61,423 bases of DNA from Helicobacter mehlei (lineage in GTDB: Bacteria > Campylobacterota > Campylobacteria > Campylobacterales > Helicobacteraceae): contig NZ_QXQP01000009.1 of NCBI RefSeq assembly GCF_003660265.1, positions 1 to 61,423 of the forward strand. Direction: 5' to 3'. Below are positions 25,573-36,547 of this stretch, in pieces (the first letter of the stretch is position 1; the number at the start of each line of letters is the position of its first letter). A program made the translations under genes and the position numbers. A model generated the notes under the pieces. That model was given only the letters and a program-made list of their open reading frames with translations, was not told where the DNA came from and did not search any database.

Positions 25573-27107
25573 TGATCCTTAAGGGGTTGCGCTGTGTTTA
25601 ACAAAACCTGCACGCTCTTTTCAATGGGTGTTAAAATGGGCTTGGGGTAAATCCCAAAAAACAAAATCGCAACAATGAGAGTGGCTAAGATGAATTTTTC
25701 ACGCCCGCATAAATCCTTGAGGGCTTGGGAACGGCGGTTAGGCACCCCTAAAAAGACTTTTCTATACAGATTGAGCATGTAGATGGCGGATAAAATGATG
25801 GTGCTCCCTGCTAGTAGGGTGATGAGGGGGGAGACATTAAAAAAGCCCAGCAAGCTTAAAAACTCGCCCACAAAGCCACTGGTTAAGGGCATGCCCACAT
25901 TGGCTAGCAACACGAACATAAAACAGGTGGCAAAGGCGGGCATGGAATGTGCCACCCCTTGATAGGCGACAATCTTGCTCGATTGGCTCCTTTGGTAGAG
26001 CATGCCCACCAGCATAAACAAGCCTGCACTGACCAGACCATGGGAGAACATCGTAAAAATCGCCCCCCCCACACCCTCCACATTGAGCGCATAGAGCCCC
26101 AAAAGAGCCACGCCCATGTGTGACATGGAGCTATAGGCAATGAGGCGTTTCATCTCAGTCTGCACGCAAGCTAAGATGCCCGCATAGATCACCATGCACA
26201 AAGCTAACAAGCTCAAGGGCAATAAAAATTGGGGGAGCAAATGGGGCAAGAGAGGCAAGAGCAAACGCACAAGAGCATAAGTCCCCATTTTTAAAAGCAG
26301 GGCAGAGAGCACAACGGAACCCACAATGGGGGCATTTCCATAAGCATGGGGCATCCAGCTATGGAAAGGGAAAATGGGGATTTTGACCGCTATACCTGCA
26401 AAAAGAGCTAAGAATACCCAAAATTGTGTTTGCAAGGGTATGTAGGCACTCATTTTAGCAAAATCGCTAAAGGTCATCCCCCAGATTGCATTGGAACCCC
26501 AGATTGAACCCCAGACTGCATCTGAAAAAGGGGTGGCTCCAGAGCGCACAACCAAATAACTCGCATAAGCCCAGTAGAGGAAGCCCACCAACATGATTAA
26601 AGAGGCTAAAAAGGTGTAGATGAAAAATTTAAGCCCCGAATAGACTCGATCCTTGACCCCAAAACGCCCGATCATGTAGAGCACGGGCAAGAGCGAAACC
26701 TCCCAAAACACATAAAACACCAATAAGGTTTGGGCTAAAAAAACGCCCATCAAAATACCCTCTAAGAGCAAGAGGGACAAGAGCATGTGTTTTTTGTTTT
26801 CATACACCGCTAGGGTGGCTAGGAAAATCACTAGGGCATTGAGAATCACCAAAAAGAGCGAAATGCCATCAACAGCTAATATAAAGAGAAACAGCCCATT
26901 GCCAAGCAAGTCGGTATTGCTTTGGAATTGCAAATTCCCCGTGTTTGAATCAAAGAGAAACCATAGGCACAGCACCAACAAAAGCTCAATGCCCGCCACC
27001 ACGACTGCATAGGCGCGCGCGTGTTGTTCGCCAATCTTGAACATGGGCAATGCAGCCAAGAGTGGGAAGAAAACCAGCAGATTTAACAAATAACTACCTG
27101 AGCTCAT
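25569..27107 (-). CDS. nuoM: complex I antiporter-like subunit M
   Basis: 512 residues, polytopic. Conserved VLYMIGRFGVKDRVYSGLKF, VKIPIFPFHSWMPHAYGNAP and AYSSMSHMGVALLG. Proton-pumping membrane-arm subunit. One base separates it from nuoL. Confidence 0.95.
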   Translation of the reverse strand: MSSGSYLLNLLVFFPLLAALPMFKIGEQHARAYAVVVAGIELLLVLCLWFLFDSNTGNLQFQSNTDLLGNGLFLFILAVDGISLFLVILNALVIFLATLAVYENKKHMLLSLLLLEGILMGVFLAQTLLVFYVFWEVSLLPVLYMIGRFGVKDRVYSGLKFFIYTFLASLIMLVGFLYWAYASYLVVRSGATPFSDAVWGSIWGSNAIWGMTFSDFAKMSAYIPLQTQFWVFLALFAGIAVKIPIFPFHSWMPHAYGNAPIVGSVVLSALLLKMGTYALVRLLLPLLPHLLPQFLLPLSLLALCMVIYAGILACVQTEMKRLIAYSSMSHMGVALLGLYALNVEGVGGAIFTMFSHGLVSAGLFMLVGMLYQRSQSSKIVAYQGVAHSMPAFATCFMFVLLANVGMPLTSGFVGEFLSLLGFFNVSPLITLLAGSTIILSAIYMLNLYRKVFLGVPNRRSQALKDLCGREKFILATLIVAILFFGIYPKPILTPIEKSVQVLLNTAQPLKDQ

Positions 27108-27108
27108 A

Positions 27109-28959
27109 CTAACTCCAAAATCTCAACAAGGCACACCCCAAGAGCACCAACACCCCAAGAGTCATCCATCTTAAAGCCGCGCTCAAATTCCCACTTTGCA
27201 TGGGTCTTACTAGAGTGCCCACAAAGGCGGGGATTTTCACCAACGCATCAATAAACTGATCGAGCAAGCGCACCTCCACCTTGCGCCACAAAAACAGACA
27301 AAAGCGCAAAAAACTCCGTGCCAAACACGCATAAAGCTGGGGGATATAGTATTGGTTGTAAAGCAAGTTGTAAAAAAAGCCATGCCCCTTGTTTTTGCAA
27401 ATAATGCCTTTTTGGTATTTTTTAAAGGCATAAATGATTGCTACAGAGACCAAAACAAGGCTCAAGCCCACCAACAGCCCCTTAGAGGGGTAGTGATCCA
27501 AAAAGGAGGGTACACTGATCGCTTGGGAGACAAAATTAAAAAAGGAATGTTCAAAAAAGCCTGCCATGATGGCTAAGATCACAAGGGGCAACATGGCAGT
27601 GAGCATGAAATTGGGGGCTTCATGAGGGTGTTCAATGGTATGCACTTTGGGCGCAAAGAAGACCAACATCAAGAGTCTAAAGCTATAAAAGGCGGTGCAA
27701 ACTGCTCCAATGAGCAGAGCCAAAAAAAGCCCATGATGTCCCGATCCAAAAGCCACTTCTAAGATTTTGTCTTTGGAGAAAAAGCCCGCAAAAGGGTAAA
27801 TCCCACACAAGGCTACAGAGGCGATGATCATGAAAACCGCGGTTATTTTTAAGGGTTTGTAAAGCCCACCCATTTTGCTAATGTCTAGCTCATCGTGCAT
27901 GGCATGCATGACATTGCCCGCCCCCAAGAATAAGAGGGCTTTAAAAAAGGCATGCGTGAAGAGGTGGAAGAGTGCAACCCAGTAAGCCCCTAGACCTGCT
28001 GCTACAAACATATAACCTAGTTGGGAGAGCGTGGAATAGGCGATGATGCGCTTTAAATCTTTATTGACTAATGCCATGCTGGCTCCAAAGAGAGCAACAA
28101 ATGCCCCCAAACATGCAATGGCATAACCCACTTGGGGGATTGCGCTATAAAGTGGGTGGGCGCGCACCAATAAATACACCCCTGCTGTAACCATCGTAGC
28201 GGCATGGATCAAGGCTGATACGGGTGTAGGTCCCTCCATCGCATTGGCTAGCCAAGTGTGTAGGGGGAATTGCGCGCTCTTGCCCATCGCCCCCACAAAG
28301 AGCAAGACTCCGATCCAAAAGAGCACATAGGGGTCTATTGAGGCGATATTGGCAAAGACAATAGAATATTGGAGCGATCCCACACTCCAATACAATAACA
28401 AAATACCCATGAGCATGCCCAAATCTGCCATGCGATTCATCACAAAGGCTTCAATGGAGGCACTATTAGCACTGCTCTTGTGATACCAAAAGCCGATTAA
28501 GAGATAGGAGCATAGCCCCACACCCTCCCAGCCTACAAAGAGCCCTAAAAAGTTATCACTGAGCACCAAAAAAAGCATGGAAAACACAAAGCCGGAGAGA
28601 TAGCTAAAATAGCGGTTATAGCCCTTGTCATGTTGCATGTAGCCAATGGAATAGACATGCACCAAGAAAGAAACCAATGTTACGACCACAATCATCACGG
28701 CGTTAATGGGATCGAGCATGAAAGAAAAGCCGATATGGAAATCCCCCATAGTGATCCAATCAAGCAAAAACGCCTCGTAAGAATATCCTTGCAGTGCCTG
28801 AATCAACAGCACCAAAGCACTCAAAAAGGACACAAACAAGAGCAAGGAGTTAATCACCCCCACATGCAAATGCCGGCAACACCCTCCCCAAAGCCCCGCA
28901 TAGATCGCCCCGCCTAAGGGCAAAAACAACACCGCCAATAAGAGCCAATATGCGTCCAT
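27109..28959 (-). CDS. nuoL: complex I antiporter-like subunit L
   Basis: 616 residues, the distal membrane-arm subunit with the long lateral helix. Conserved VGWEGVGLCSYLLIGFW, KSAQFPLHTWLANAMEGPTP and AYSTLSQLGYMF. Two bases separate it from nuoK. Confidence 0.95.
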   Translation of the reverse strand: MDAYWLLLAVLFLPLGGAIYAGLWGGCCRHLHVGVINSLLLFVSFLSALVLLIQALQGYSYEAFLLDWITMGDFHIGFSFMLDPINAVMIVVVTLVSFLVHVYSIGYMQHDKGYNRYFSYLSGFVFSMLFLVLSDNFLGLFVGWEGVGLCSYLLIGFWYHKSSANSASIEAFVMNRMADLGMLMGILLLYWSVGSLQYSIVFANIASIDPYVLFWIGVLLFVGAMGKSAQFPLHTWLANAMEGPTPVSALIHAATMVTAGVYLLVRAHPLYSAIPQVGYAIACLGAFVALFGASMALVNKDLKRIIAYSTLSQLGYMFVAAGLGAYWVALFHLFTHAFFKALLFLGAGNVMHAMHDELDISKMGGLYKPLKITAVFMIIASVALCGIYPFAGFFSKDKILEVAFGSGHHGLFLALLIGAVCTAFYSFRLLMLVFFAPKVHTIEHPHEAPNFMLTAMLPLVILAIMAGFFEHSFFNFVSQAISVPSFLDHYPSKGLLVGLSLVLVSVAIIYAFKKYQKGIICKNKGHGFFYNLLYNQYYIPQLYACLARSFLRFCLFLWRKVEVRLLDQFIDALVKIPAFVGTLVRPMQSGNLSAALRWMTLGVLVLLGCALLRFWS

Positions 28960-28961
28960 CT

Positions 28962-29264
28962 CTAGCCTTTCATGCTATTGAGTGTATCTATGTCTAGGCT
29001 TTTGTGCTTTTTAAACCACAAAATCACCAAGCCCAAACCTACCGCCACCTCACTAGCAGCTAGGGCGATCATAAAAAGAGCAAAGATTTGCCCTTGTATG
29101 TTGTGGATATAATGCGCGGTGGCGACTAATGCGACATTAATGGCATTTAACATGATCTCAGTAGAAAAAAACAACATTAAGATATTCTTACGCCTCAACA
29201 TGCCCGCTAGCCCGATACAAAACAACAGCCCTGCAAAAACCAAGTAATGCCCCAATGTGATCAC
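28962..29264 (-). CDS. nuoK: complex I subunit K
   Basis: 100 residues, three transmembrane helices; membrane glutamates are present in FFSTEIMLNAIN and ALAASEVAVGLGL, as needed for proton transfer. Overlaps nuoJ by 4 bases. Confidence 0.95.
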   Translation of the reverse strand: MITLGHYLVFAGLLFCIGLAGMLRRKNILMLFFSTEIMLNAINVALVATAHYIHNIQGQIFALFMIALAASEVAVGLGLVILWFKKHKSLDIDTLNSMKG

Positions 29265-29820
29265 GCCTCATCCTTTAAATGGCTTTTCCGCAAAGCACTG
29301 GCTATGCCACCCACCAAAGCCACCAAGAGCATCAGTCCCCCGGCCTCAAAAACGATCAAATACTTCCCAAAGAGAGCATAGCCTAGTAGTTTGAGTTGGG
29401 GGACATCTTTGGGGTTGGTGAGCAAGTCTTGCTGGGCATGGTATTGGGTGGCCCACATGGAAGCTTGCGCGCTCACATGGCTATTGACTGCCGGTGCACC
29501 CAAAGCTAACACCAGCACTAAACCAACACCTGCAACTAAAAACCACACTAACTTAGGTGCATGCGCACGCTCAAAGACCTCTTCTGAGGCATTAAAGAAC
29601 ATCATGCCAAAAGCATACATCACAATCACCGCCCCCACATAGACTAAAATCTGCACCACGCCCAGAAACTCCGCATTGAGCAGAAAGAAAAAAGCAGCAA
29701 CAAAAACCATGGCCACAGCTAGGGCACTCATGGCGTATAAAATATTTTTGTGGTGATCACCACTAAGGCCATGCTCAAAGTGAGGATGGCAAAGAAGTAA
29801 AAGGCGATTGTATCAAGCAT
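29261..29820 (-). CDS. nuoJ: complex I subunit J, frameshifted in this sequence
   Basis: Two frames make one NuoJ. The ATG at 29820, inside the end of nuoI, encodes a proper first helix ([20 protein letters not shown]), then the frame meets an A5 run (T5 at 29745-29749 on the plus strand) and stops soon after. The remaining 156 codons ([20 protein letters not shown]) continue in the next frame. One extra A gives Thr-Thr-Lys-Asn-Ile-Leu-Tyr-Ala-Met across the joint, as expected for NuoJ. Real mutation or sequencing loss; see findings. Confidence 0.85.
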
Positions 29821-30442
29821 CTTTGTTTTCCTCTTTAGGAGCTTGCTCCTCTTTGCTGGCATAATCTAGGGGTGTTTGTTGCACCCTTTGGCTAGCATCT
29901 ACACTGGGTGCTCCAAAGCCAGCAAACTCCACATGGCTATGATCTTTTGCGCTTTGCACATCGGTTAAAAATTCCGCCTTGCCCCCAAATTGGGAGCGTT
30001 GCACGCTACTATTTTCAAAGCGCTGTCCCATCACAATGGCTAACTCGGGGCAGACCTCCGCGCACAATCCGCAGTAAATGCAACGCCCTAAGTTGATCGT
30101 ATAACTATCGATGTGTTTGCGCTCGTCTGCGCCCTTGTGGGTGATAATTCTAATGCAATTACTGGTGCAAATCTTTTCACACAACCCGCAACCAATGCAA
30201 CGCTCAGAACCCGAATCCAAGAGTCGTTGCAAGTGGTGCACGGCCCGGTAACGCGGGCTTAAGGGCAAAACCTCCATGGGGTAGTGGATCGTAACCTCTT
30301 TGCTAAAAAATTCTTTAATGGTGAGCCCCAAGCCCTTGAAGAGATCCAGCCCAAAGGTGGATTTGAGCGTGCCTAAGAACTTTTGGGGGGTGGTCGCCGG
30401 CTTGGGTTCTTGGGCGATCCATTTGTAGCGTTGTTGCGCCAT
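29813..30442 (-). CDS. nuoI: complex I Fe-S subunit I
   Basis: 209 residues with two [4Fe-4S] ferredoxin motifs, [15 protein letters not shown] and [12 protein letters not shown], relaying electrons towards NuoB. C-terminus is extended and acidic ([13 protein letters not shown]). The stop overlaps the nuoJ start. Confidence 0.95.
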   Translation of the reverse strand: MAQQRYKWIAQEPKPATTPQKFLGTLKSTFGLDLFKGLGLTIKEFFSKEVTIHYPMEVLPLSPRYRAVHHLQRLLDSGSERCIGCGLCEKICTSNCIRIITHKGADERKHIDSYTINLGRCIYCGLCAEVCPELAIVMGQRFENSSVQRSQFGGKAEFLTDVQSAKDHSHVEFAGFGAPSVDASQRVQQTPLDYASKEEQAPKEENKDA

Positions 30443-30451
30443 GCTTTCTCC

Positions 30452-31441
30452 TTAGATTAAGATGACAAGTCCGGTGATCAAGATATTGACCAAGGACAAG
30501 GGCAACATGATCTTCCAACACAAGCGCATGAGTTGATCGGGGCGCACATGGGGGAAAGTCGCGCGCGCCCACATCGCCAAAAACACAAAGAAACAGACCT
30601 TCAGCAAGATCATCACCCCACCCGGAATGATCCACAACGGATTATACCCGCCAAAGAAAATCAGCGAGATCACAAAACAAAAGGCAAAAAGATGGGCGTA
30701 TTCAGCCAAGAAAAACATGCCCCAACGCAAGCCACTATACTCGGTGCAAAACCCAGCCACAATTTCGGCTTCATGCTCTAAGAGGTCAAAGGGAGTACGA
30801 TTGAGCTCGGCATAGCTGGCAATTAAAAATAAAAAGAAAGCTAGGGGTTGCTTGAAGACCAGCCAATGAAATAACCCGCCGGCTTGGTAGTTGTTGATCT
30901 CCACTAACGAGAGCGAACCGACCACCATGAGGGGGGCTAAAATAGTCAAGGTGCTCACCACCTCAAAGCTTAAAAGCTGGATGGCTGCGCGCGCTGATCC
31001 AATTAAAGCGTATTTGCTATTAGAGGCTAGCCCGGCTAGCAGGGGTGCATAAATACCTGCAGAGCCAACTGCTAGGAAAAAGAGCAGACCAACATTAATA
31101 TCTGAGATAATGGGCTTGATGGTGTAGCCAAATAAAGTGAAATCCCCAAAAAAGGGAATGGGGGCCATGCACACGAAGGCACTCACCATCGCAATCACGG
31201 GGGCTAAAGAAAAGATTAAGCGGTTAGCATGTTGGGGGATCACATCTTCTTTGGTGAAAAGCTTGATCGCATCGGCAATCACTTGTAAGAGCCCAAAGGG
31301 ACCGACATAAGTCGGACCTAGTCGGCGTTGGAAAATGGCTAGCACCTTGCGCTCCAAATAAGTCCCAAAAGCCCCCAAACCAGCAAAGACCAAGATAACC
31401 ACTAAGATTTTTAGCAAAGTCTCTATGATGTAAGCACTCAT
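30452..31441 (-). CDS. nuoH: complex I subunit H
   Basis: 329 residues, about eight transmembrane segments, linking the peripheral arm to the pumping arm and lining the quinone tunnel. Conserved AIFQRRLGPTYVGPFGLLQV, ASYAELNRTPFDLLEHEAE and TEYSGLRWGMFFLAEY. Confidence 0.95.
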   Translation of the reverse strand: MSAYIIETLLKILVVILVFAGLGAFGTYLERKVLAIFQRRLGPTYVGPFGLLQVIADAIKLFTKEDVIPQHANRLIFSLAPVIAMVSAFVCMAPIPFFGDFTLFGYTIKPIISDINVGLLFFLAVGSAGIYAPLLAGLASNSKYALIGSARAAIQLLSFEVVSTLTILAPLMVVGSLSLVEINNYQAGGLFHWLVFKQPLAFFLFLIASYAELNRTPFDLLEHEAEIVAGFCTEYSGLRWGMFFLAEYAHLFAFCFVISLIFFGGYNPLWIIPGGVMILLKVCFFVFLAMWARATFPHVRPDQLMRLCWKIMLPLSLVNILITGLVILI

Positions 31442-33765
31442 ACACTCTCCACTTGCAAATTAGCAAACCAGCTATCTTTGAAAATACCCGCCACATCCAA
31501 ACTTGGGCTAACCACAAATACCGCTTGCTCCAAGGCGTGATCGACAAAAAGCGGGCCCTCTAATTTTAAATCCTTATAACTGAGGCAAATGCGCGCCCCC
31601 TCAGCAAGCCCTAAGCTCTCCAAGTGTGCTTTAGAAGTGTAGATCCCCTCTTTGAGTTGGAGATTTTGGCTAAAAAGAGTGCCCAAGCCAAATTGGCTTT
31701 GGGGGTATTGGCAATAGGCGTTAAAAACAAGGGGTGTGCTTGGGCTAATGGGCTGGGCTTGGGCTGGGTTTTCTTGTTGGGTGATTTTAAGGGCATAACC
31801 CCTTAAATTGCTTTTATCATTGCCATAGGTATTGAGCAGATCATCATAAGCGATAGGCTGGTAACCCTTCTCTTGGGGTAACAGATGGGTATAATCTACC
31901 AAACTCTCGCCCAAAAGCCCAAAATGTTGGGCAATGTCGCTTAGATCGTAGCCTTCAAATTTGAGTGCGGGTCTTAAGGGCAATAGATGCCCTTCAAAAT
32001 TGGTGGTGCTCCCCTCTAGCTGGTTAAAACTAGGCAGAATAAAATCCACGCGGTAGGCTTGGTTAAAATCACTATCCAAAGTATAATCCGCCCGTGTGCG
32101 CACACCCACGCTAGGACTCTCCAAGCTCTCTTGTTTGTCTAGCTGGCAGATTGAGGCGATGCCTAGCGCATTGGGTGTGGGGGGGATCAAGATGATCTTT
32201 ATTTTAGGGTGTTTGGCAATCTCTTGGAGCATCAATGCCATATTTTGGGCCCTAGCGTGGGTGTAGATTTCCTTGCCCACCACAAGGGCAATTTGATTAG
32301 CCTTAGCCAAAAAACCCTGCATTTTGTCATAGATTTCTAAACTAAGTCCGCTCTCTTCTAAGAGTTTGTAAAAAGTCTTGGGCTTAGCGGGTTTTTCAGG
32401 ATCGCTAGATGCTTGGGGGATTTCATAGGCACCCGCCAAGATGGACTCTAGACATGGACTAGAGACGTTTAAAGCCAACATCAAAGCCCCCAAAATCACT
32501 TCTTCTACGCCATGCAAACAAATGGGCAACACGCTACGGCAAATCTTGGTGATGTCTTGATCTAGAATCGGGTGGGCATAGATCAAACTAGCTTTATTGA
32601 CTTTGAGCGCATTAGAGATAGCGTATTTGATGAGCGGGTTTTCGTTCTTAACTTGCGTGCCCAGCGTGAAAATCGCGTTGGCATTCCTGATGTTCTCTGT
32701 GGACTCACAAGGCACACTAAATGTGTTTAAAAACTCCTGAAACAGACGCACGGGCTCATTATAAAGCTTAAAGCCTAATTTGGCGCGCATATATTCTATC
32801 AAGTAGGCTTCTTCATTGAGTAGATCGCCCCCGATGAGCACAGACTTAGCCTCCTTGAATCGTTGCACCGCCTCCAATAAGTCAGGGCTACCCTCCTTGC
32901 TGGAGGAACAATCAAAGGCAAAACGCCCAGCCCCACAGATGGGGTTATGGTAAAAGTCATTGCCCACACGGAAGATTTTTTGATCCTCACCTAAAGTGTC
33001 AAAATGGCGCACTTCATAGTCAATCAAACACCCCGCCGCACAATGCATGCAAGTTGAGTCAATATGTTTGAGTTCCCAAGCATTGGCTTTATAGCTAAAA
33101 TCTTTATAGACAATCGCGCCCACCGGGCACACCGCAATACACTCCCCGCAATCAAAACAAGGTGTATCGCCCACAAAGCCAATCATCCCCTTTTGTTTGC
33201 GATTCCACACGCTAAAGGGATCTTTGGGCATGCTGGCTTTGAATTTATCTGGGGCGTGCAGATCCGCCTTCAGCGCCTTTAAATTGCTATCCCCGATATT
33301 ATCGCTACAAGTGGTTACGCAACGCTCACACATGATACACAAGTTAGGGTCATAAGAAGCCTGTGCCCAAAAGGCAAAGGGTTTTAGATTATCGCGCACG
33401 GCAAAGGGCTGGGTTTCTACCTGCATGCGCATGGTCATATCCTGCAACTCGCACTCCCCACTCTTATCGCACACCCCACACTCTAAAGGGTGATTGACAT
33501 CATAGGTTTGCATGATCATCTTGCGCTCGGCTTTGATAGCGGGGGTGTTGGTGCAGATTTTGCTATTGGGTTTGGCTTTGGTGTTACAGCCATAAACCCG
33601 CTTGCCATCCACCTCTACCATGCACATCTTGCACGCCACGGTGGGGCTACACCCGCTCAAATAGCAAATGGCAGGGATATACACCCCCGCACTCCTAGCA
33701 GCCTCTAAAATGGTTTGCCCATCTTTAAACTCGATGCTTTGCCCATCTATTTCTACGCTTGGCAT
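31438..33765 (-). CDS. nuoG: complex I subunit G
   Basis: 775 residues from ATG 33765. N-terminal [2Fe-2S] and [4Fe-4S] region (CYLSGCSPTVACKMCMVEV, HPLECGVCDKSGECEL), then CIMCERCVTTC, CFDCGECIAVCPVGAI and CMHCAAGC, followed by a molybdopterin-oxidoreductase-like body that looks poorly conserved. Here the preceding gene encodes only an 84-residue protein; no NuoF is present to pass electrons from NADH. Confidence 0.93.
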   Translation of the reverse strand: MPSVEIDGQSIEFKDGQTILEAARSAGVYIPAICYLSGCSPTVACKMCMVEVDGKRVYGCNTKAKPNSKICTNTPAIKAERKMIMQTYDVNHPLECGVCDKSGECELQDMTMRMQVETQPFAVRDNLKPFAFWAQASYDPNLCIMCERCVTTCSDNIGDSNLKALKADLHAPDKFKASMPKDPFSVWNRKQKGMIGFVGDTPCFDCGECIAVCPVGAIVYKDFSYKANAWELKHIDSTCMHCAAGCLIDYEVRHFDTLGEDQKIFRVGNDFYHNPICGAGRFAFDCSSSKEGSPDLLEAVQRFKEAKSVLIGGDLLNEEAYLIEYMRAKLGFKLYNEPVRLFQEFLNTFSVPCESTENIRNANAIFTLGTQVKNENPLIKYAISNALKVNKASLIYAHPILDQDITKICRSVLPICLHGVEEVILGALMLALNVSSPCLESILAGAYEIPQASSDPEKPAKPKTFYKLLEESGLSLEIYDKMQGFLAKANQIALVVGKEIYTHARAQNMALMLQEIAKHPKIKIILIPPTPNALGIASICQLDKQESLESPSVGVRTRADYTLDSDFNQAYRVDFILPSFNQLEGSTTNFEGHLLPLRPALKFEGYDLSDIAQHFGLLGESLVDYTHLLPQEKGYQPIAYDDLLNTYGNDKSNLRGYALKITQQENPAQAQPISPSTPLVFNAYCQYPQSQFGLGTLFSQNLQLKEGIYTSKAHLESLGLAEGARICLSYKDLKLEGPLFVDHALEQAVFVVSPSLDVAGIFKDSWFANLQVESV

Positions 33766-34007
33766 GCACCCACCTTTTTGACCACTAAAGTCCAATCTAC
33801 GCGGTTAAATCGTAAAGAATTGAGCAAGAGATCGCCCCTTTTTTGGATAAATGCGGCACTTTGCTCCACAATATCAAAATCCACCACTTCTAACATAAAA
33901 ATCACCACCTCATCTGTAGCCACGCTACTATCCATGATCGCCCCTAGACGATTCAAGACCGCTTCATTGGGCTCATCTCTTAAGGGGCGTAAATCAAAAC
34001 GCCTCAT
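33753..34007 (-). CDS. small complex I-associated protein, HP1264-like
   Basis: 84 residues in the place of nuoE/nuoF. The start MRRFDLRPL and the region [26 protein letters not shown] resemble H. pylori HP1264, a small protein encoded in the nuo operon there. It has no NADH, FMN or Fe-S motif. Overlaps nuoG (13 nt) and the nuoD stop (4 nt). The larger HP1265-type gene that follows in H. pylori is absent. Function unknown; probably part of the adaptor to a non-NADH electron donor. Confidence 0.75.
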   Translation of the reverse strand: MRRFDLRPLRDEPNEAVLNRLGAIMDSSVATDEVVIFMLEVVDFDIVEQSAAFIQKRGDLLLNSLRFNRVDWTLVVKKVGACQA

Positions 34008-35232
34008 CGATCCACCTCTCCAAAAACGGCGTTGCTCGATCCAATAATCGTAACTGCGTCCGCCAAATACTGCCCCACAAGCACATCTTGTAACGATCCA
34101 ATATGGAAGAAACTCGGGGCGCGGATTTTCAAGCGGTAAGGGTAGGGTTCGCCCTCTGAATGGATAAAAAAGCCCAATTCGCCCTTGGGTGATTCGGTGG
34201 GCGCATAGACCTCGCCCTTGGGTGGGCGCATGCCCTGAGTAACCAAGACAAAATGTTGCATCAAGGCGTAGTTTTGGGTCATAATATCCTCTTTGGGTGC
34301 GCTGATGTAGTGGGGGGCGTGTGCCATGATCGTGGTGTTGGTGGGCGCATACAAGGGGATCAGCTGTTCTAATATCCGCAAAGACTGCTCGATTTCATAC
34401 ATGTAGAGCAAGTAGCGATCGTAAGAATCCCCATTAGAACCCACTGGGATATCAAAATCCAATTCGGGGTAGAGCTCATAGGGTTCTTCTTTGCGCACAT
34501 CATAGGCAATCCCGGTGCGCGCAACATGATCCCACTCGCTCCCCATGATTTTGCCATCTCTTGGGTGAGAGTGCCCACATTCTCTAGGCGTGCGCGCCAA
34601 ATGCGGTTACTATCTAACAAGCCACTGATGAGTTTGTGCATCCCCCTAACTTCGGCAATAAAGCTTCTAAGCCCCTCTAGCCAACTAGGCGGTAAGTCTA
34701 GAGGCACACCCCCAATGCGGATGGCATTGTGTGTGAGTCGCGCCCCGCAATAATCCTCCATCAAATCCAACCCGTATTCACGGGTTTTAAAACAATACAG
34801 AAACACCGACATCGCGCCCACATCAAGGGCATGCACGCTCAAGAAAAAAACATGGGAGATGACGCGGTTTAATTCTAATAAAATCGTACGAATCACCTGC
34901 GCGCGTCTAGGGATTTCTAACCCCAAGAGTTTTTCCACCGCATAGGCAAAGGCATAGTTATTGCTGGTCGATGAGGTGTAGTCTAGGCGGTCGGTGGTGG
35001 GCATGTATTCATTGTAGATCATGTTCTCGCCCAGCTTTTCACAGCCTCTATGCAAGTAGCCAATATCAGGCGTAGCTTTAATGATCTTTTCCCCATCTAG
35101 CTCTAAGATCAGGCGCAACTGCCCATGTGAAGAGGGGTGTTGGGGACCAAAGTTGATCACCATTTGGTCATCATCGCGTTCAAAAATCACATTTTCAAAC
35201 TGGGGTTTGAGCTTGGTAAAAATCTGTGCCAT
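34004..35232 (-). CDS. nuoD: complex I subunit D, frameshifted in this sequence
   Basis: Quinone-site subunit. Residues 1 to about 240 ([32 protein letters not shown]) are in one frame; the rest ([20 protein letters not shown] to [11 protein letters not shown]) is in another. The break is at GTGCGCGC, about 34515-34522: one more G would give the usual MLRGTGIAYD. No other stop interrupts the joined frame, so a single base loss explains it. Confidence 0.88.
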
Positions 35233-36029
35233 TAGGGACGCTTTTTGAGCTCTGTGGGCTCTTTGGTGTGCAAGTCTTTAACAAACAAGGACTTTTGGAA
35301 GGCGTATTTGCTAGGGTTGTCCTCCAAAGGCAAGCCCTTGGACTGTTCATGCCCAATTTTAGAGAAGTTAAAAGTATCCTTTTCATCCACCCGTGCGCTA
35401 TCCCTCTGCTCGGGTCCTATCACCTTTCTATATTCCTTGCCAAAAATCTTATCCACCTCATACCATGCGGCATGTTCATCCCCCTTAAGCGGGTAGGACT
35501 TGCGCAAGGGGTGTCCCACCCAATCCTCTGGCATTAAAATACGGCACAAATGTGGGTGATCTTTAAAGATGATCCCAAACATATCATAGGCCTCCCGTTC
35601 ACTCCACAGGGCCGACCTAAAAAGATGGCTTAAGCTGTCCATTGGCTCATTTTCTGCTAGCGTGCATTTCAAGCGCACCCGTCGTTTGCCTGCAAAATGG
35701 GGTGCAAAAGAGACAAACTGGTAAAAGAGTTCAAACTCCCCTCTTTTTTCCAAAAAGTCAATCGCACTCATCTCGCTCAAAGTTTCATAGCCTAAGCGTT
35801 TGAGATAGCCCGCCACGCCTGCCAAGTCGCTTTTTTGCACCCAAAAGACCGCACAATCTAATTCTAAAAAGTGTTGCAAAATCGGGTAAGAATAGCTCAA
35901 ATGGTTGTAGATCACCTCATAAGGCGTGCCGATCAAAGATTTCTTGGGTGTGTTAGGGACTACATGGAATCTATCAGAATAATGCACTTGTTTTTGCACA
36001 TTGGCATTGGGGCGTTGTTTTCTAATCAT
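35232..36029 (-). CDS. nuoC: complex I subunit C
   Basis: 265 residues of the 30-kDa subunit family: [20 protein letters not shown] and [20 protein letters not shown] are the conserved signature. Its C-terminal extension (from about 205) is lysine-rich and not conserved. Overlaps nuoD by one base. Confidence 0.94.
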   Translation of the reverse strand: MIRKQRPNANVQKQVHYSDRFHVVPNTPKKSLIGTPYEVIYNHLSYSYPILQHFLELDCAVFWVQKSDLAGVAGYLKRLGYETLSEMSAIDFLEKRGEFELFYQFVSFAPHFAGKRRVRLKCTLAENEPMDSLSHLFRSALWSEREAYDMFGIIFKDHPHLCRILMPEDWVGHPLRKSYPLKGDEHAAWYEVDKIFGKEYRKVIGPEQRDSARVDEKDTFNFSKIGHEQSKGLPLEDNPSKYAFQKSLFVKDLHTKEPTELKKRP

Positions 36030-36037
36030 TATCAGCC

Positions 36038-36547
36038 TTAGATCAAGCGTTTGGGATTAGGGGTGGGGAGGGCTTTAGCCCGGCGGATTTTATCTTGCAA
36101 CACCATCAAGGCATATTGCAAAGTTTCCGGGCGGGGCGCGCAACCGGGTAGGTAGATATCCACTGGAATAATGCGATCCACCCCCTGCACGGTGGCATAA
36201 GTGTTGAACATCCCCCCCGTATTCGCACATGATCCCATAGAGATCACCCATTTGGGTTCGGGCATTTGGTCATAGAGCCTACGAGTAAATTCGGCATGCT
36301 TTTTAGTCAGAGTGCCGGCAATGATCATCACATCAGATTGTCTAGGCGAGGCTCTAAAGATCGTCCCAAAGCGATCGAAATCAAAACGCGAGCCCCCCGT
36401 TGCCATCATCTCAATGGCACAACACGCTAGCCCATAAGTGAGGGGCCAAAGCGAGTTGCTACGCCCCCAGTTCAAAAGCTTGTCCAAAGTGCTAAGAGCA
36501 ATGGGCAACCCGCTATTTTTCAAATAACTTATTTCATGCTGTGCCAT
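36038..36547 (-). CDS. nuoB: complex I Fe-S subunit B
   Basis: 169 residues with the cysteine ligands of cluster N2: [25 protein letters not shown] and PGCAPRPE. Hands electrons to quinone with NuoD. Starts within nuoA (19-nt overlap). Confidence 0.95.
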   Translation of the reverse strand: MAQHEISYLKNSGLPIALSTLDKLLNWGRSNSLWPLTYGLACCAIEMMATGGSRFDFDRFGTIFRASPRQSDVMIIAGTLTKKHAEFTRRLYDQMPEPKWVISMGSCANTGGMFNTYATVQGVDRIIPVDIYLPGCAPRPETLQYALMVLQDKIRRAKALPTPNPKRLI

